DNA of 64,000 nucleotides, taken from assembly GCF_007673775.1 (NCBI RefSeq), contig NZ_VEAF01000005.1, forward strand, positions 186,001 to 250,000, read 5' to 3'. Under the pieces are notes generated by a model. It saw only the letters and a list, made by a program, of their open reading frames with translations. It was not told the DNA's origin and did no database searches. This stretch comes from Curtobacterium sp. 9128. Lineage in GTDB: Bacteria; Actinomycetota; Actinomycetes; Actinomycetales; Microbacteriaceae. Shown piece after piece: positions 8,088-20,684 of the stretch. Made by a program: the position numbers and the translations under genes. The first letter of the stretch is position 1; the number at the start of each line of letters is the position of its first letter.

Positions 8088-9674
8088 TCAGGACCCCGTC
8101 GGCGCGCGATCGGGTGCGGGGCCGTCGCCGGAGACGATCGGGATCTCGCTCGTGGAGAACTCCTTCGCCCAGTCCGACTGCGCGAACTCCGACGAGGGGT
8201 CGTTGTACTCCTCGATGATCGCGGCGGCTTCCTCCTCGCTCGTCACGGTCGGGCCGGAGCCCATCAGCGGTGTGGCCGCGGTCTCCTTGGTGAACAGCAC
8301 CGCGACGAACCCGATCACGGCGGCCGCCATCAGGTAGAACGCCGGGATGTCGAGCGCCCACGGCACACCTGCGCCCTTCGCGGCGGCGACGAGCGCCTCG
8401 GTCGCGAGCGGCGTCGTGCCACCGAAGAGCGACACCGACACGTTGAACGCGATCGCCAGTGCGCCGTACCGGATGATCGTCGGGAACAGCGCCGGGAGCG
8501 TCGAGGGCATCGTCGAGGTGAACGTCACCAGCAGGACGCCGAGGATGAGCAGGCCCGCGAAGACCGACCACCCGGTGCCGGCCTGCAGGAGCTTGACGGC
8601 CGGCCAGGAGAACACGAAGAAGCCGATGCAGCCCGCGAAGAGCACCGGGCGACGGCCGAACCGGTCGGACAGCCGTCCACCGAACGTGATGACGACCATC
8701 ATGATGATCATCACGATCACGATGAGGAGCAGCCCCGTCGTCGCGTTCCCGCCGAGGTTCTGCTCGAGGTAGGTCGGCATGTACGACAGCAGCATGTAGT
8801 CGGTCACGTTGAAGACCAGGACCAGGCCGATGCAGACCAGGAGCGACCGCCAGTGCTCGGCGAAGAGCCGCAGCACGGGGGTCTTCTGCTGTTCCCGCTC
8901 GGCGGCGGCCTCCTGCTGCTTCTGGAACGCCGGGGTCTCCTCGAGCTTGAGCCGCAGGTAGAGCCCGATGAGGCCGAGCGGCCCGGCGACGAGGAACGGG
9001 ATGCGCCAGCCCCAGCTGAGCATCTCCGACTCCGGGAGCCAGAACTGCAGACCGGTGACGAGCGAGGCACCGAGCGCGTAGCCGGCGAGCGTGCCGAACT
9101 CCAGCCAGGAGCCCATGAACCCCCGTCGACGGTCCGGCGCGAACTCCGCGATGAACGTCGCGGCGCCGCCGTACTCACCACCGGTCGAGAAGCCCTGCAG
9201 GAGTCGGGCGAGCAGGAGCAGCACCGCTGCCCAGATGCCGATCTGGGTGAAGCCGGGCAGCAGACCGATCGCGAACGTGCCGGCGGCCATCAGGATCATC
9301 GTCAGCGCGAGGACCTTCTGCCGACCGATCCGGTCGCCGAGCGGGCCGAAGAACGCTCCACCGATGGGGCGGACCAGGAACGCCGCGGTGAACGTCGCGA
9401 ACGCGGAGATCGTCGACGCGGCCGGGTTGTCCGACGGGAAGAACACCTGGCCGATGGTGGTCGCGAGGTAGGCGAACACGCCGAAGTCGAACCACTCCAT
9501 CGCGTTGCCGAGTGCCGCGGCGGCGACGGCTCGCTTCAGCAGCGACTCCTCGACGACGGTGACGTCGTCCGAGGTGAGCTTGCGCCGAGCGCGCTTCGCG
9601 GCGCCCTTGGACCGGACGGGGCGGTCGCCGTGGTGGCGCCCCTCGTGCGGTGCGGTTGTGTCGTTCGGTGCCAA
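8088..9674 (-). CDS. MFS transporter, metabolite:proton symporter (MHS, ProP/ShiA-like)
   Basis: Predicted twelve-span proton symporter. The MHS pattern is visible: an N-terminal ALGNAMEWFDFGVFAYLA helix, the loop GPLGDRIGRQKVL (motif A of MFS), and RLLQGFSTGGEYGGAATF, which is close to ProP, ShiA and KgtP proteins. The substrate may be proline/betaine or an organic acid. The frame stays open far upstream, but TTG at 9672-9674 follows a GGAGG (about 9680) at 5-base spacing and precedes the first conserved region, giving 528 residues. A charged N-terminal extension of about 35 residues comes before the first helix. The longer 694-residue frame is rejected. Confidence 0.88.
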   Translation of the reverse strand: MAPNDTTAPHEGRHHGDRPVRSKGAAKRARRKLTSDDVTVVEESLLKRAVAAAALGNAMEWFDFGVFAYLATTIGQVFFPSDNPAASTISAFATFTAAFLVRPIGGAFFGPLGDRIGRQKVLALTMILMAAGTFAIGLLPGFTQIGIWAAVLLLLARLLQGFSTGGEYGGAATFIAEFAPDRRRGFMGSWLEFGTLAGYALGASLVTGLQFWLPESEMLSWGWRIPFLVAGPLGLIGLYLRLKLEETPAFQKQQEAAAEREQQKTPVLRLFAEHWRSLLVCIGLVLVFNVTDYMLLSYMPTYLEQNLGGNATTGLLLIVIVMIIMMVVITFGGRLSDRFGRRPVLFAGCIGFFVFSWPAVKLLQAGTGWSVFAGLLILGVLLVTFTSTMPSTLPALFPTIIRYGALAIAFNVSVSLFGGTTPLATEALVAAAKGAGVPWALDIPAFYLMAAAVIGFVAVLFTKETAATPLMGSGPTVTSEEEAAAIIEEYNDPSSEFAQSDWAKEFSTSEIPIVSGDGPAPDRAPTGS

Positions 9675-9942
9675 ATCGTCCTCCGGTTGCTGTGGCTGCC
9701 TTCGGGAGTCCGACGAGCAAGCGACGTCGCGACCGCGAACGCCTGACGCTCGCCGAACAAACTCCGGAAGCCTACCAGGTCGGTTCGGCGATCTCGAAGT
9801 GGGGGTGTGGTAGCACCGGTCGAGCGATGCGGACGGGAGGTCGCCGGGCCCCGGTACGATTGGTGCACCGCGCGCGAGCGCGGACACGTCAGGCACCTCA
9901 CCACGGACTCGGTGCCGCCCATACCGATCGAAAGGCGCAGCC

Positions 9943-12534
9943 ATGTCGAAGCCCATGCCCGAGAAGCCCACAGTGGACGGTCTCGAGGACGTCTGGGGGC
10001 CCGCCTGGGAGCAGGACGGCACGTACCGGTTCGACCGCGACAGCGCGACGAAGGACGCCGTGTACTCGATCGACACCCCGCCGCCGACGGCATCCGGGTC
10101 GCTGCACATCGGGCACGTGTTCTCGTACACGCACACCGACCTCAAGGCCCGGTTCGAGCGCATGCGCGGCAAGCACGTCTTCTACCCGATGGGCTGGGAC
10201 GACAACGGCCTGCCCACCGAGCGCCGCGTGCAGAACTACTACGGCGTCCGCTGCGACCCGCAGCTCCCCTACGACCCGATGTTCGTCCCGCCGTTCGAGG
10301 GCGGCGACGGCAAGTCGAGCAAGGCCGCCGACCAGGTGCCGGTGTCCCGCCGCAACTTCATCGAGCTGTGCGAGCGGCTGACCGTCGAGGACGAGCAGCA
10401 GTTCGAGCACCTGTTCCGCACGCTCGGCCTGTCGGTGGACTGGACGCAGTCGTACCGCACCATCGACGACACCTCCCGCGCGAGCGCGCAGCGGGCCTTC
10501 CTCCGCAACCTCGACCGCGGCGAGGCGTACCAGGCCGACGCCCCCACCCTGTGGGACGTCACCTTCCGCACCGCGGTGGCGCAAGCCGAGCTCGAGGACC
10601 GCGACATGCCGGGCGCGTACCACGGCATCGCGTTCCACCGCACGGACGGCGAGGGCGACGTCGTCATCCAGACCACCCGTCCCGAGCTCCTCCCCGCGTG
10701 CGTCGCCCTCGTCGCACACCCGGACGACGAGCGCTTCCAGGACCTCTTCGGCACGACCGTTCGCTCCCCGCTGTTCGACGTCGAGGTCCCGGTCCTCGCC
10801 CACCACCTCGCACAGCAGGACAAGGGCGCCGGCATCGCGATGGTCTGCACCTTCGGTGACACCACCGACGTCGTCTGGTGGCGCGAGCTGCAGCTGCCGA
10901 ACCGTGCGGTGATCGGCTTCGACGGCCGGGTCCGGTCCGACGAGCCCGCCTGGATCGAGTCCGAGCGCGGTCGTGCGCTCTACGCCGAGATGGCCGGCAA
11001 GACCGTGTTCTCGGCGAAGAAGGTCGTCGTGGACGCGCTGACCGAGTCCGGTGACCTCATCGGTGAGGTGCGGACGATCCAGCACCCGGTGAAGTTCTTC
11101 GAGAAGGGCGACAAGCCGCTCGAGATCGTCTCGACCCGGCAGTGGTACATCGTCAACGGCGCGCGCGACGAGTCGCTGAAGGCGACGCTCCGGCAACGCG
11201 GCGAGGAGATCGCGTTCCACCCGGACTTCATGCGCGTCCGCTACGACAACTGGGTCGGCGGCCTCTCCGGCGACTGGCTCATCTCCCGCCAGCGCTTCTT
11301 CGGCGTGCCGCTGCCGGTCTGGTACCCGCTCGACGCCGACGGCAACCCGGTGTACGACCAGCCGATCGTCCCGTCCGAGGCGCAGCTCCCCGTCGATCCG
11401 GCCGCCGAGCCGGCCCCCGGCTTCACCGAGGACCAGCGCGGTGTCCCCGGCGGGTTCCAGGGCGAGCTCGACGTCATGGACACCTGGGCCACCTCGTCGC
11501 TCACCCCGCAGCTCGCGGGCAAGTGGGAGTCCGACCCGGCGCTGTACGACCTGGTGTACCCGTACGACGTCCGCCCGCAGGCGCAGGACATCATCCGCAC
11601 CTGGCTGTTCACGACGGTGCTCCGCAGCCAGCTCGAGGCCGACACCGTGCCGTGGAAGCACGCGTCGATCTCCGGCTTCATCGTCGACCCCGACCGCAAG
11701 AAGATGTCGAAGTCCAAGGGCAACGTCGTCACCCCGCTCTCGATCCTCGAGCAGCACGGAGCCGACGCGGTGCGCTACTGGGCAGCGTCCTCGAAGCTCG
11801 GCACCGACGCGGCCTTCGACCCGCAGAACCCGAAGCAGATCAAGGTCGGCCGGCGTCTGGCGATCAAGGTCCTCAACGCGGCGAAGTTCGTCTACGGGTT
11901 CGAGCTGCCCACCGGCGCGCACGCCGTGACCGAGGCGCTCGACGTCGACATGCTCGCCGCACTCCGCACGACGGTGGAGCAGGCGACCGCGGCGTTCGAG
12001 GGCTTCGACCACGCCCGTGCCCTCGAGGTCACCGAGCGCTTCTTCTGGACGTTCTGCGACGACTACCTCGAGCTGGTCAAGGAGCGTGCCTACGGCACCG
12101 CACCGGACGCGACCCACGAGACCCAGGCGAGCGCCGTCCTGGCGCTCCGCGCCGCGATCGACGTGCAGCTCCGTCTGCTCGCGCCGTTCCTGCCCTTCGC
12201 CACGGAGGAGGTCTGGGCCTGGACCCACGACACCAGCGTGCACCGGGCCTCCTGGCCGACCGTCGCCGACCTGCCGGTCGACGCGGCCGAGACCGGACTC
12301 CTCGCCGCCGTCGGGCAGGCCCTCATCGGCATCCGCGGCGCGAAGACCGCTGCGAAGGCGTCCCAGAAGACGCCGGTGACCCGCGCGGTCGTGGCTGCGC
12401 CCGCCGAGACGCGCGCGCTCGTCGAGCGCGCGGCGGTCGACCTGGCGGCCGTCGGCCGCATCCAGGACCTGTCGTTCGTGGACGGGCCGGAGCTCGCCGT
12501 CACCGAGATCGAGCTGGCCGAGCAGCCCGCCTAG
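9943..12534 (+). CDS. valS: Valyl-tRNA synthetase
   Basis: Charges tRNA-Val. The 863-residue chain contains the HIGH motif (55-58), GWDDNGLPTERRVQNYYGVRC typical of bacterial/archaeal-like ValS of actinobacteria, the CP1 editing domain, and KMSKS at 587-591. A C-terminal coiled-coil tail is short compared with the E. coli enzyme. The 268-base spacer 9675-9942 shows a TACGAT -10-like hexamer at 9855-9860, which would give a leader of about 80 bases. I looked for a T-box in that leader and saw none, in contrast to ileS. Confidence 0.96.
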   Translation: MSKPMPEKPTVDGLEDVWGPAWEQDGTYRFDRDSATKDAVYSIDTPPPTASGSLHIGHVFSYTHTDLKARFERMRGKHVFYPMGWDDNGLPTERRVQNYYGVRCDPQLPYDPMFVPPFEGGDGKSSKAADQVPVSRRNFIELCERLTVEDEQQFEHLFRTLGLSVDWTQSYRTIDDTSRASAQRAFLRNLDRGEAYQADAPTLWDVTFRTAVAQAELEDRDMPGAYHGIAFHRTDGEGDVVIQTTRPELLPACVALVAHPDDERFQDLFGTTVRSPLFDVEVPVLAHHLAQQDKGAGIAMVCTFGDTTDVVWWRELQLPNRAVIGFDGRVRSDEPAWIESERGRALYAEMAGKTVFSAKKVVVDALTESGDLIGEVRTIQHPVKFFEKGDKPLEIVSTRQWYIVNGARDESLKATLRQRGEEIAFHPDFMRVRYDNWVGGLSGDWLISRQRFFGVPLPVWYPLDADGNPVYDQPIVPSEAQLPVDPAAEPAPGFTEDQRGVPGGFQGELDVMDTWATSSLTPQLAGKWESDPALYDLVYPYDVRPQAQDIIRTWLFTTVLRSQLEADTVPWKHASISGFIVDPDRKKMSKSKGNVVTPLSILEQHGADAVRYWAASSKLGTDAAFDPQNPKQIKVGRRLAIKVLNAAKFVYGFELPTGAHAVTEALDVDMLAALRTTVEQATAAFEGFDHARALEVTERFFWTFCDDYLELVKERAYGTAPDATHETQASAVLALRAAIDVQLRLLAPFLPFATEEVWAWTHDTSVHRASWPTVADLPVDAAETGLLAAVGQALIGIRGAKTAAKASQKTPVTRAVVAAPAETRALVERAAVDLAAVGRIQDLSFVDGPELAVTEIELAEQPA

Positions 12535-12563
12535 GGTCGCGACGGCACGGACAGGAGGCTCGG

Positions 12564-12815
12564 ATGCAGCTGGGAACGCGATGGAACGTCGGCGCTGTGG
12601 CGCCGGCACGACTCGACGAGGCCCTGGTGGTCGCGGTGCGGCAGGTCGAGACCGAGCTGGTCGACCAGTCGGTGGACACGGCCGGGTGGGGCTGGACGCT
12701 CACGTACCTCGAGGGCAAGCCGCGGGTCGAGCTGGACGACGGCACGTCGATCCACCTCGACGCGCTCGGCCACGCCCAGGTGACCGACCCGGACGACGCT
12801 CCCGAAGAGGACTGA
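12564..12815 (+). CDS. Small conserved-looking protein downstream of valS
   Basis: An 83-residue soluble protein, not recognised. ATG 12564 follows a good AGGAGG (12553-12558). It is acidic at the C-terminus (DPDDAPEED) and rich in beta-prone segments such as WGWTLTYLEGKPRVELDDG, which suggests a small beta-sheet domain. It sits 29 bases after valS and in front of a terminator, so it is probably co-transcribed. Codon use matches real genes of the window. No signal peptide or membrane segment. Confidence 0.75.
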   Translation: MQLGTRWNVGAVAPARLDEALVVAVRQVETELVDQSVDTAGWGWTLTYLEGKPRVELDDGTSIHLDALGHAQVTDPDDAPEED

Positions 12816-12823
12816 GCGCGACG

Positions 12824-12863
12824 ACGAACGCCCCGTGCTGCTGCTGCAGCACGGGGCGTTCGT
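12824..12863. terminator. Bidirectional hairpin terminator
   Basis: Perfect 17-base arms (12824-12840 and 12847-12863) around a CTGCTG loop, placed between the convergent valS operon and the hydrolase gene. Confidence 0.88.
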
Positions 12864-12890
12864 CATGACGGGGTCAGGCCTTCTGACGGG

Positions 12891-14437
<1,547 letters not shown>

Positions 14438-14484
14438 GGGCACGCCGGGCGGTCGGGAGCGTCGGGCGGCCTCGGCGCGGCGGG

Positions 14485-14538
14485 CGGTCGGGACACGGCG
14501 GGCGGTCGTGGTCCGGCGGGCGGTCGTGGTCCGGCGGG
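14485..14538. repeat. 18-bp tandem repeat in tetR/peptidase spacer
   Basis: CGGTCGTGGTCCGGCGGG occurs twice in exact tandem (14503-14520, 14521-14538), preceded by a degenerate copy at 14485. The rest of the 159-base spacer 14438-14596 is similarly GGCGGG-rich; no gene is seen in it. Confidence 0.75.
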
Positions 14539-14596
14539 CGCCGCCCCGCATCCGCGCGGTCGGGGCACGCCGGACACCGCCCCGTAGGGTGGGGTG

Positions 14597-16621
14597 ATGA
14601 CGACGCCGTTCGACGAACCGAGTCCCCTGCCGTACGCACTCCCCCCGTTCGCGGCGGTCCGTCCGGAGCACCACCGCCCCGCGTTCGAGGCCGGCATGGC
14701 CGAACAGCGCGCGGAGGTCGAGGCGATCGCCACGAACCCCGAGCCGCCCACGTTCGACAACACCCTCGTCAAGCTGGAGCGCAGCGGCCAGCTGCTGGCC
14801 CGGGTGAGCATGGTGTTCTTCACCCTGACGTCGGCGGACTCCACGCCGGAGCTGCACGACATCGAGGCCGCGGTGTCCCCGCTGCTCGCCGCCCACCGCG
14901 ACGCGATCACCCTCGACACGCGGCTGTACGACCGGGTCCGGGCCGTCCGGGACACCGCGGTCGTCGACGGTCTCACCGGCGAGGACCTCCGGCTCGTCGA
15001 GCGGACCTCCACGGAGATGACCCTCGCCGGCGCCGGGCTCGACGACGCGGGCAAGGAGCGGCTCACCGCGATCAACCAGGAGCTCTCGACGCTGACCACC
15101 ACGTTCGAGCGGAACCTGCTCGAGGACACCAACGACTCGGCGGTGCACGTCACCGACGAGGGCGAGCTCGCCGGGCTCGACGACGGCGCGAAGTCCGCCG
15201 CCGCCGGCGCCGCGGCCGACCGCGGACTCGATGGCTGGCTCATCACGCTGCCGCTCTACACCGGGCACCCGTGGCTCGCCTCGCTCACCGACCGCGGCCT
15301 CCGCGAGCGCATCATGCGCGCCTCCCTCGCCCGCGGTCGCCGCGGGAACGAGCACGACAACCGCGACGTGCTCCTCCGGATCGTCCGCCTCCGCGCCGAG
15401 CGTGCCGAGCTCCTGGGCTTCCCCGACCACGCCTCGGTCGTCACCGCCGACGAGACCGCTGGCGACCCGGAGGCCGTCGCCGGGCTGCTCTCCTCGCTCA
15501 CGCCCGCCGCGGCGAAGAACGCGGACGACGAGCGCGCGGTGCGGTCGCGCGCGGTCGGGTTCGACATCGAGTCGTGGGACTGGGCGTACGCGACGGAGAT
15601 CCTGCGCGGTGAGCAGTTCGCCGCGGACAGCTCGGCGCTGCGCCCCTACCTCGAGGCCGACCGTGTCCTGCACGACGGTGTGTTCTTCGCCGCCACGGCG
15701 CTGTACGGCCTGAAGTTCAACGAGCGCCCCGACCTGCACGGCTACAACGCCGACGTCCGCGTGTTCGAGGTCACCGACGAGGACGACGAGCCCGTCGGGC
15801 TGTACCTGCTCGACCTGTACACGCGGGACGGCAAGCGCGGTGGCGCGTGGATGAACCCCGTCGTCGAGCAGTCCGCGCTGCTCGGCACGCTGCCCGTCGT
15901 CGTGAACAACCTCAACGTCGCCAAGCCCGCTGCCGGGTCCCCGACGCTCCTCGTCCAGGACGAGGTCGAGACCCTGTTCCACGAGTTCGGCCACGCGCTG
16001 CACGGCCTCATCGCCCGGACCACCTACCCGCGGTTCTCCGGGACGAACGTCGAGCGCGACTTCGTGGAGTTCCCGAGTCAGGTGAACGAGATGTGGGTCT
16101 CCTGGCCCGAGGTGCTGGCCAACTACGCCAAGCACCACGAGACCGGGCAGCCGATGCCGCCGGAGCTCGTGCTGGGCCTGAGCGACTCGGCCGGCTTCAA
16201 CGAGGGCTTCGCCACGACCGAGTACCTCGCCGCGGCGCTCCTCGACCAGGCGTGGCACCGGCTGTCGAAGGCCGAGGCGGACGCGGTCACCGACGTCGAG
16301 GCGTTCGAGCGCCAAGCCCTGGCGGACGCGGGGGTGGACGTCCACGCGGTGCCGCCGCGGTACTCGTCGACGTACTTCGCGCACACGTTCTCCGGCGGGT
16401 ACGACGCCGGGTACTACGGCTACATCTGGAGCGAGGTGCTCGACGCCGACACGGTGGAGTGGTTCCGTGACCACGGCGGGCTCGACCGCGCTGCCGGTCG
16501 CCGCTTCGCCACGATGCTCCTCGGTGTCGGCGGCTCGCAGGACCCGATCGAGGCGTTCCGCGCGTTCCGCGGTCGCGACGCCGAGGTCGGCCCCCTGCTG
16601 CGTCGCCGCGGGCTCGAGTAG
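14597..16621 (+). CDS. M3 family metallopeptidase (oligopeptidase A / peptidyl-dipeptidase Dcp type)
   Basis: Cytoplasmic zinc peptidase that degrades short peptides. The zinc motif HEFGH is at residues 462-466 ([11 protein letters not shown]), and the third ligand is expected in the conserved segment about 25 residues on ([12 protein letters not shown]). The chain of 674 residues and the C-terminal [25 protein letters not shown] pattern are typical. No signal peptide. ATG 14597 follows a GGGTGGGG stretch. It sits alone between the tetR gene and a bidirectional terminator. Choice between OpdA and Dcp activity cannot be made from sequence. Confidence 0.92.
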   Translation: MTTPFDEPSPLPYALPPFAAVRPEHHRPAFEAGMAEQRAEVEAIATNPEPPTFDNTLVKLERSGQLLARVSMVFFTLTSADSTPELHDIEAAVSPLLAAHRDAITLDTRLYDRVRAVRDTAVVDGLTGEDLRLVERTSTEMTLAGAGLDDAGKERLTAINQELSTLTTTFERNLLEDTNDSAVHVTDEGELAGLDDGAKSAAAGAAADRGLDGWLITLPLYTGHPWLASLTDRGLRERIMRASLARGRRGNEHDNRDVLLRIVRLRAERAELLGFPDHASVVTADETAGDPEAVAGLLSSLTPAAAKNADDERAVRSRAVGFDIESWDWAYATEILRGEQFAADSSALRPYLEADRVLHDGVFFAATALYGLKFNERPDLHGYNADVRVFEVTDEDDEPVGLYLLDLYTRDGKRGGAWMNPVVEQSALLGTLPVVVNNLNVAKPAAGSPTLLVQDEVETLFHEFGHALHGLIARTTYPRFSGTNVERDFVEFPSQVNEMWVSWPEVLANYAKHHETGQPMPPELVLGLSDSAGFNEGFATTEYLAAALLDQAWHRLSKAEADAVTDVEAFERQALADAGVDVHAVPPRYSSTYFAHTFSGGYDAGYYGYIWSEVLDADTVEWFRDHGGLDRAAGRRFATMLLGVGGSQDPIEAFRAFRGRDAEVGPLLRRRGLE

Positions 16622-16642
16622 GCGGGCGGCGACGCACTGCGG

Positions 16643-16684
16643 AACGGACACAGCACCGAGGACTTCCTCGGTGCTGTGTCCGTT
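16643..16684. terminator. Bidirectional hairpin terminator
   Basis: Twenty-base arms (16643-16662 and 16665-16684) with perfect complementarity, between the convergent M3 peptidase and clpX genes. Confidence 0.9.
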
Positions 16685-16700
16685 CTGCGGTTCGCTCGCG

Positions 16701-17981
<1,281 letters not shown>

Positions 17982-18143
17982 GCTCGCAGCCTTCCCTGGT
18001 CGCCGTGCACCGTTCCCACCGTGCACGAGGTCGTCGTGATGACGAGCCTAACCGCATCCTCCGACACCGACTGCGACGCCGTGCGCGTTTCCCAACCCGC
18101 GTTCGCCGAGGGCGTTCGGCCCTGCTACGGTGTCCTCGTAGTC

Positions 18144-18158
18144 TCTACAACATGTAGA
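18144..18158. promoter_or_regulatory. Inverted repeat upstream of ycnI, possible BlaI/CopY-type operator
   Basis: TCTACA-ACA-TGTAGA is a perfect dyad 21 bases before the ycnI start. It resembles TACA/TGTA half-sites recognised by the BlaI/MecI/CopY family, although the usual spacing there is 1-2 bases rather than 3. No such regulator is in the window, so the link to copper control is only suggested by the genes it precedes. Confidence 0.45.
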
Positions 18159-18178
18159 ACCGTCGTGAAGGGAACCCC

Positions 18179-18907
18179 ATGCAGAAGCGCCTCGCCGTCG
18201 GCGGCGTCGCCACCCTCGGTGTCGCAGCCGCGATCGTCCTCGGCACCGCGGCATCCGCCAGCGCCCACGTCGAGGCGACCAGCACGTCGACCGCTGCCGG
18301 CTCGTACACGACCGCGACGTTCTCCGTGCCGCACGGCTGCAACGGCTCGCCCACCACGAAGCTGCAGTTCCACGTCCCGTCCTCGGTGATCGAGGTCACG
18401 CCCACCGTGAACCCGAACTGGGACATCACGAAGACGACCGAGCCGTACACGAGCCCGTCCGCCTCGGCCGACGACGAGTCCCAGGCCGACGCCGGCGAAC
18501 GCGTCACGAGCGTCACCTACACGGCGAAGACCCCGCTCCCCGCCGACGAGCGCGACACGTTCTCCCTGTCCTTCTCGCTCCCCGACGGCAAGGCCGGCGA
18601 CGTGGTCGAGCTGCCCGTCACCCAGACGTGCGAGCAGGGCTCCACCGAGTGGGACCAGGCGCAGAAGGCCGGGCAGGCCGAGCCCGAGCACCCGGCGCCG
18701 TCGATCACCCTGACCGCCGCGAGCACCGGCACCGCCGACGACGACTCCCACGCGACGACGGCCGCAGCACAGTCCTCCGACGACGCCGCGACGACCAGCA
18801 CCCAGCCCGACCTCGTCGGCCGTTTCCTCGGCCTCGGTGGCCTCGTCCTCGGAGCGGCCGGCCTGGTCGTCGCGGTCGCCGCGACCAGACGCCGCAGCAC
18901 CAAGTGA
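18179..18907 (+). CDS. YcnI-family (DUF1775) copper-associated membrane-anchored protein
   Basis: Exported protein with a signal peptide ending ASASA, which would leave His as the first residue of the mature chain (HVEATS); an N-terminal His is the copper ligand known for YcnI. The DUF1775 domain covers about residues 30-170, with conserved VPHGCNGSPTTKL and a later Cys. A Thr/Ala/Asp-rich linker leads to one C-terminal transmembrane helix and a basic tail. Length 242. It overlaps the copC-like gene by GTGA, the usual ycnI-copC pairing in actinobacteria, so a role in copper trafficking or metallation at the cell surface is likely. Confidence 0.88.
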   Translation: MQKRLAVGGVATLGVAAAIVLGTAASASAHVEATSTSTAAGSYTTATFSVPHGCNGSPTTKLQFHVPSSVIEVTPTVNPNWDITKTTEPYTSPSASADDESQADAGERVTSVTYTAKTPLPADERDTFSLSFSLPDGKAGDVVELPVTQTCEQGSTEWDQAQKAGQAEPEHPAPSITLTAASTGTADDDSHATTAAAQSSDDAATTSTQPDLVGRFLGLGGLVLGAAGLVVAVAATRRRSTK

Positions 18908-19566
18908 CGACCAGGACGCCGACGCGCGCGCGGTCACGGGCCTGGAGGCTCGTGGCCGCGTCCGCCGCGACCGTCGCGATCGCGGGCGGTGCGGTCCTCG
19001 GGCTCGCGGGTCCCGCGAGTGCGCACAACTACATGATCGCCTCGACCCCGAAGGTCGACGGCACGCTGACGTCCCTGCCGAAGGCGTTCGAGATCACCAC
19101 GAACGACAAGCTCCTCGACATCGGCGGCACCGGCTCCGGCTTCGCCTACCGCATCGTCGGACCGGACAAGCGGTACTACGAGGACGGCTGCGTCGCGATC
19201 GACGGCCCCTCGATGACGACGAAGGCCGCGCTCGGTGCCTCCGGCCGGTACGAGGTCGAGTGGCAGATCGTCTCGGCCGACGGGCACACCGTGTCCGACG
19301 AGTACGCCTTCACGTGGAAGGCGCCGGCGGGCTTCTCCCCCGCGAAGGGCTCCGCGACGCCCCCGACCTGCGCCGCGGCGGGCTCGTCGTCGTCGCCCGA
19401 CGCAACGACGGGCACGGCTTCGGGCGGCGGCGACTCCACGGCGTCGGACGCGCTCTTCATCGGTGCGGGCGGCCTCGTCCTCGTCGCGGCGGTCGTCGCC
19501 GTGCTGCTCCTCGTCCGTCGACGTCCGGCGCCCTCCCCCGACCCCGAGGACGACACCGACGCCTGA
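18904..19566 (+). CDS. CopC-domain copper-binding protein, membrane-anchored
   Basis: Begins with GTG 18904 overlapping the ycnI stop. A signal peptide ends PASA, leaving His first in the mature protein (HNYMIASTPK), the known copper ligand position in CopC. The CopC fold continues with STPKVDGTLTSLPK and ends with the typical SADGHTVSDEYAFTW, whose Asp-Gly-His supplies the other ligands. A Ser/Gly-rich linker and one C-terminal helix (ALFIGAGGLVLVAAVVAVLL) anchor it. No CopD membrane domain follows, so it may act with YcnI alone. Length 220. Confidence 0.86.
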   Translation: MTTRTPTRARSRAWRLVAASAATVAIAGGAVLGLAGPASAHNYMIASTPKVDGTLTSLPKAFEITTNDKLLDIGGTGSGFAYRIVGPDKRYYEDGCVAIDGPSMTTKAALGASGRYEVEWQIVSADGHTVSDEYAFTWKAPAGFSPAKGSATPPTCAAAGSSSSPDATTGTASGGGDSTASDALFIGAGGLVLVAAVVAVLLLVRRRPAPSPDPEDDTDA

Positions 19567-19955
19567 CGCCTGACGCCAGCGCCCGCGCCCGCGTCCCGTC
19601 ACGTCGAGTGGTCACGACACCCCGCTCACGTCCGCCGAGCGGTCGGGACTCGTCGCCGGGTTCGTCGCACAGCGACAGGATGCGACCGCTCGAGTCGCAC
19701 CCCGCGGTGTGTCGTGACCAGTGGGCGGGCGGCGGCGGCCTCCAGGCGGGCGGACGCGGCCACCGGGCAGGCCGAGGCGGCGGGGCGGACGTGATCCGAG
19801 CCTCCAGGCCGGTGCCCTCGCCCCGTGATGTTGCACGCTCCCCCGGGTTCCACGACTTGCCGTGCGCGTTCTCCCGAGGTTCCGCAACACGCTCGTCCGT
19901 CCCCTCGAGATGCCAGAATTCCGGAACCTCGGGCGGGCGGCCGCGCGGCGCACGA
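19567..19955. other. Gene-free spacer with nested inverted repeats
   Basis: I see no plausible gene. At 19608-19722 an outer pair (GTGGTCACGACACCCCGC at 19608-19625 versus its near complement at 19704-19722) encloses an inner pair (CGAGCGGTCG at 19636-19645 and its exact complement at 19683-19692) and a small GTCGC-ACA-GCGAC hairpin (19664-19676). A second pair, CCCGAGGTTCCG (19873-19884) and its complement (19922-19933), follows. One copy of GAGCCTCCAGGCC lies at 19799. The nested form suggests a folded RNA or a palindromic repeat element. Confidence 0.65.
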
Positions 19956-19991
19956 CGAAGGGCCCCGCACCAGTCGGTGCGGGGCCCTTCG
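19956..19991. terminator. Terminator of the clpP operon
   Basis: Perfect 15-base arms (19956-19970 and 19977-19991, CGAAGGGCCCCGCAC) immediately after the clpP2 stop on the minus strand. Confidence 0.88.
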
Positions 19992-19998
19992 TGGCGTG

Positions 19999-20658
19999 CT
20001 ACTTGACGAGTGCCGGGAGGTTCTTCCGGCTCGTCAGCACCTGGTCGATCAGGCCGTACTCGACGGCCTCGGCCGCGGACATGATCTTGTCGCGCTCGAT
20101 GTCGTGGTTGACCTGCTCGGCCGTCTTGTTCGAGTGCTTCGACAGCGTCTCCTCGAGCCAGGTGCGCATGCGGAGGATCTCCGCCGCCTGGATCTCGATG
20201 TCGGACGCCTGGCCGCCGCCCTGCTGGGTCGCGGGCTGGTGGATGAGCACGCGGGCGTTCGGCAGTGCGAGCCGCTTGCCGGGGGTACCGGCGGCGAGGA
20301 GCACCGACGCAGCCGAGGCAGCCTGGCCGAGGCAGACCGTCTGGATCTGCGGGCGGATGTACTGCATCGTGTCGTAGATCGCCGTCATCGCGGTGAACGA
20401 GCCACCGGGCGAGTTGATGTACATCACGATGTCGCGGTCCGGGTCCATCGACTCGAGCACGAGCAGCTGGGCCATGACGTCGTCGGCCGACGCGTCGTCG
20501 ACCTGGACGCCGAGGAACACGATGCGGTCCTCGAACAGCTTCGCGTACGGGTCCTGCCGCTTGTAGCCGTAGGCCGTGCGCTCCTCGAAGCTCGGGAGGA
20601 TGTACCGATCGGTGGGAGCCGGGACGTTCTGCGCGCCACCGAGCATGGGGAGATGCAT
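19999..20658 (-). CDS. clpP2: ATP-dependent Clp protease proteolytic subunit (second of pair)
   Basis: Serine peptidase subunit of the Clp proteolytic chamber. The nucleophile lies in [14 protein letters not shown], the base in ARVLIHQPA, and the acid follows in the [19 protein letters not shown] region to DIERDK. Length 219, with an N-terminal extension before [17 protein letters not shown], as in ClpP2 of other actinobacteria. ATG 20658 follows AAGGA. It lies 26 bases after clpP1, in the same direction, and the two proteins are expected to form one mixed 14-mer that works with ClpX or ClpC. Confidence 0.94.
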   Translation of the reverse strand: MHLPMLGGAQNVPAPTDRYILPSFEERTAYGYKRQDPYAKLFEDRIVFLGVQVDDASADDVMAQLLVLESMDPDRDIVMYINSPGGSFTAMTAIYDTMQYIRPQIQTVCLGQAASAASVLLAAGTPGKRLALPNARVLIHQPATQQGGGQASDIEIQAAEILRMRTWLEETLSKHSNKTAEQVNHDIERDKIMSAAEAVEYGLIDQVLTSRKNLPALVK

Positions 20659-20684
20659 TCTCGTTTCCTTTTCTTCGGTGGTGG

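Noticed and set aside
9675..9942. T-box or other riboswitch before valS
   Set aside because: No AGGTGGTACCGCGG-like core or specifier stem was found; only a plausible -10 at 9855.
9898..12609. 903-residue open frame on the minus strand
   Set aside because: Exact antisense shadow of valS; composition is Arg/Val/Leu/Gly-biased and matches no family.
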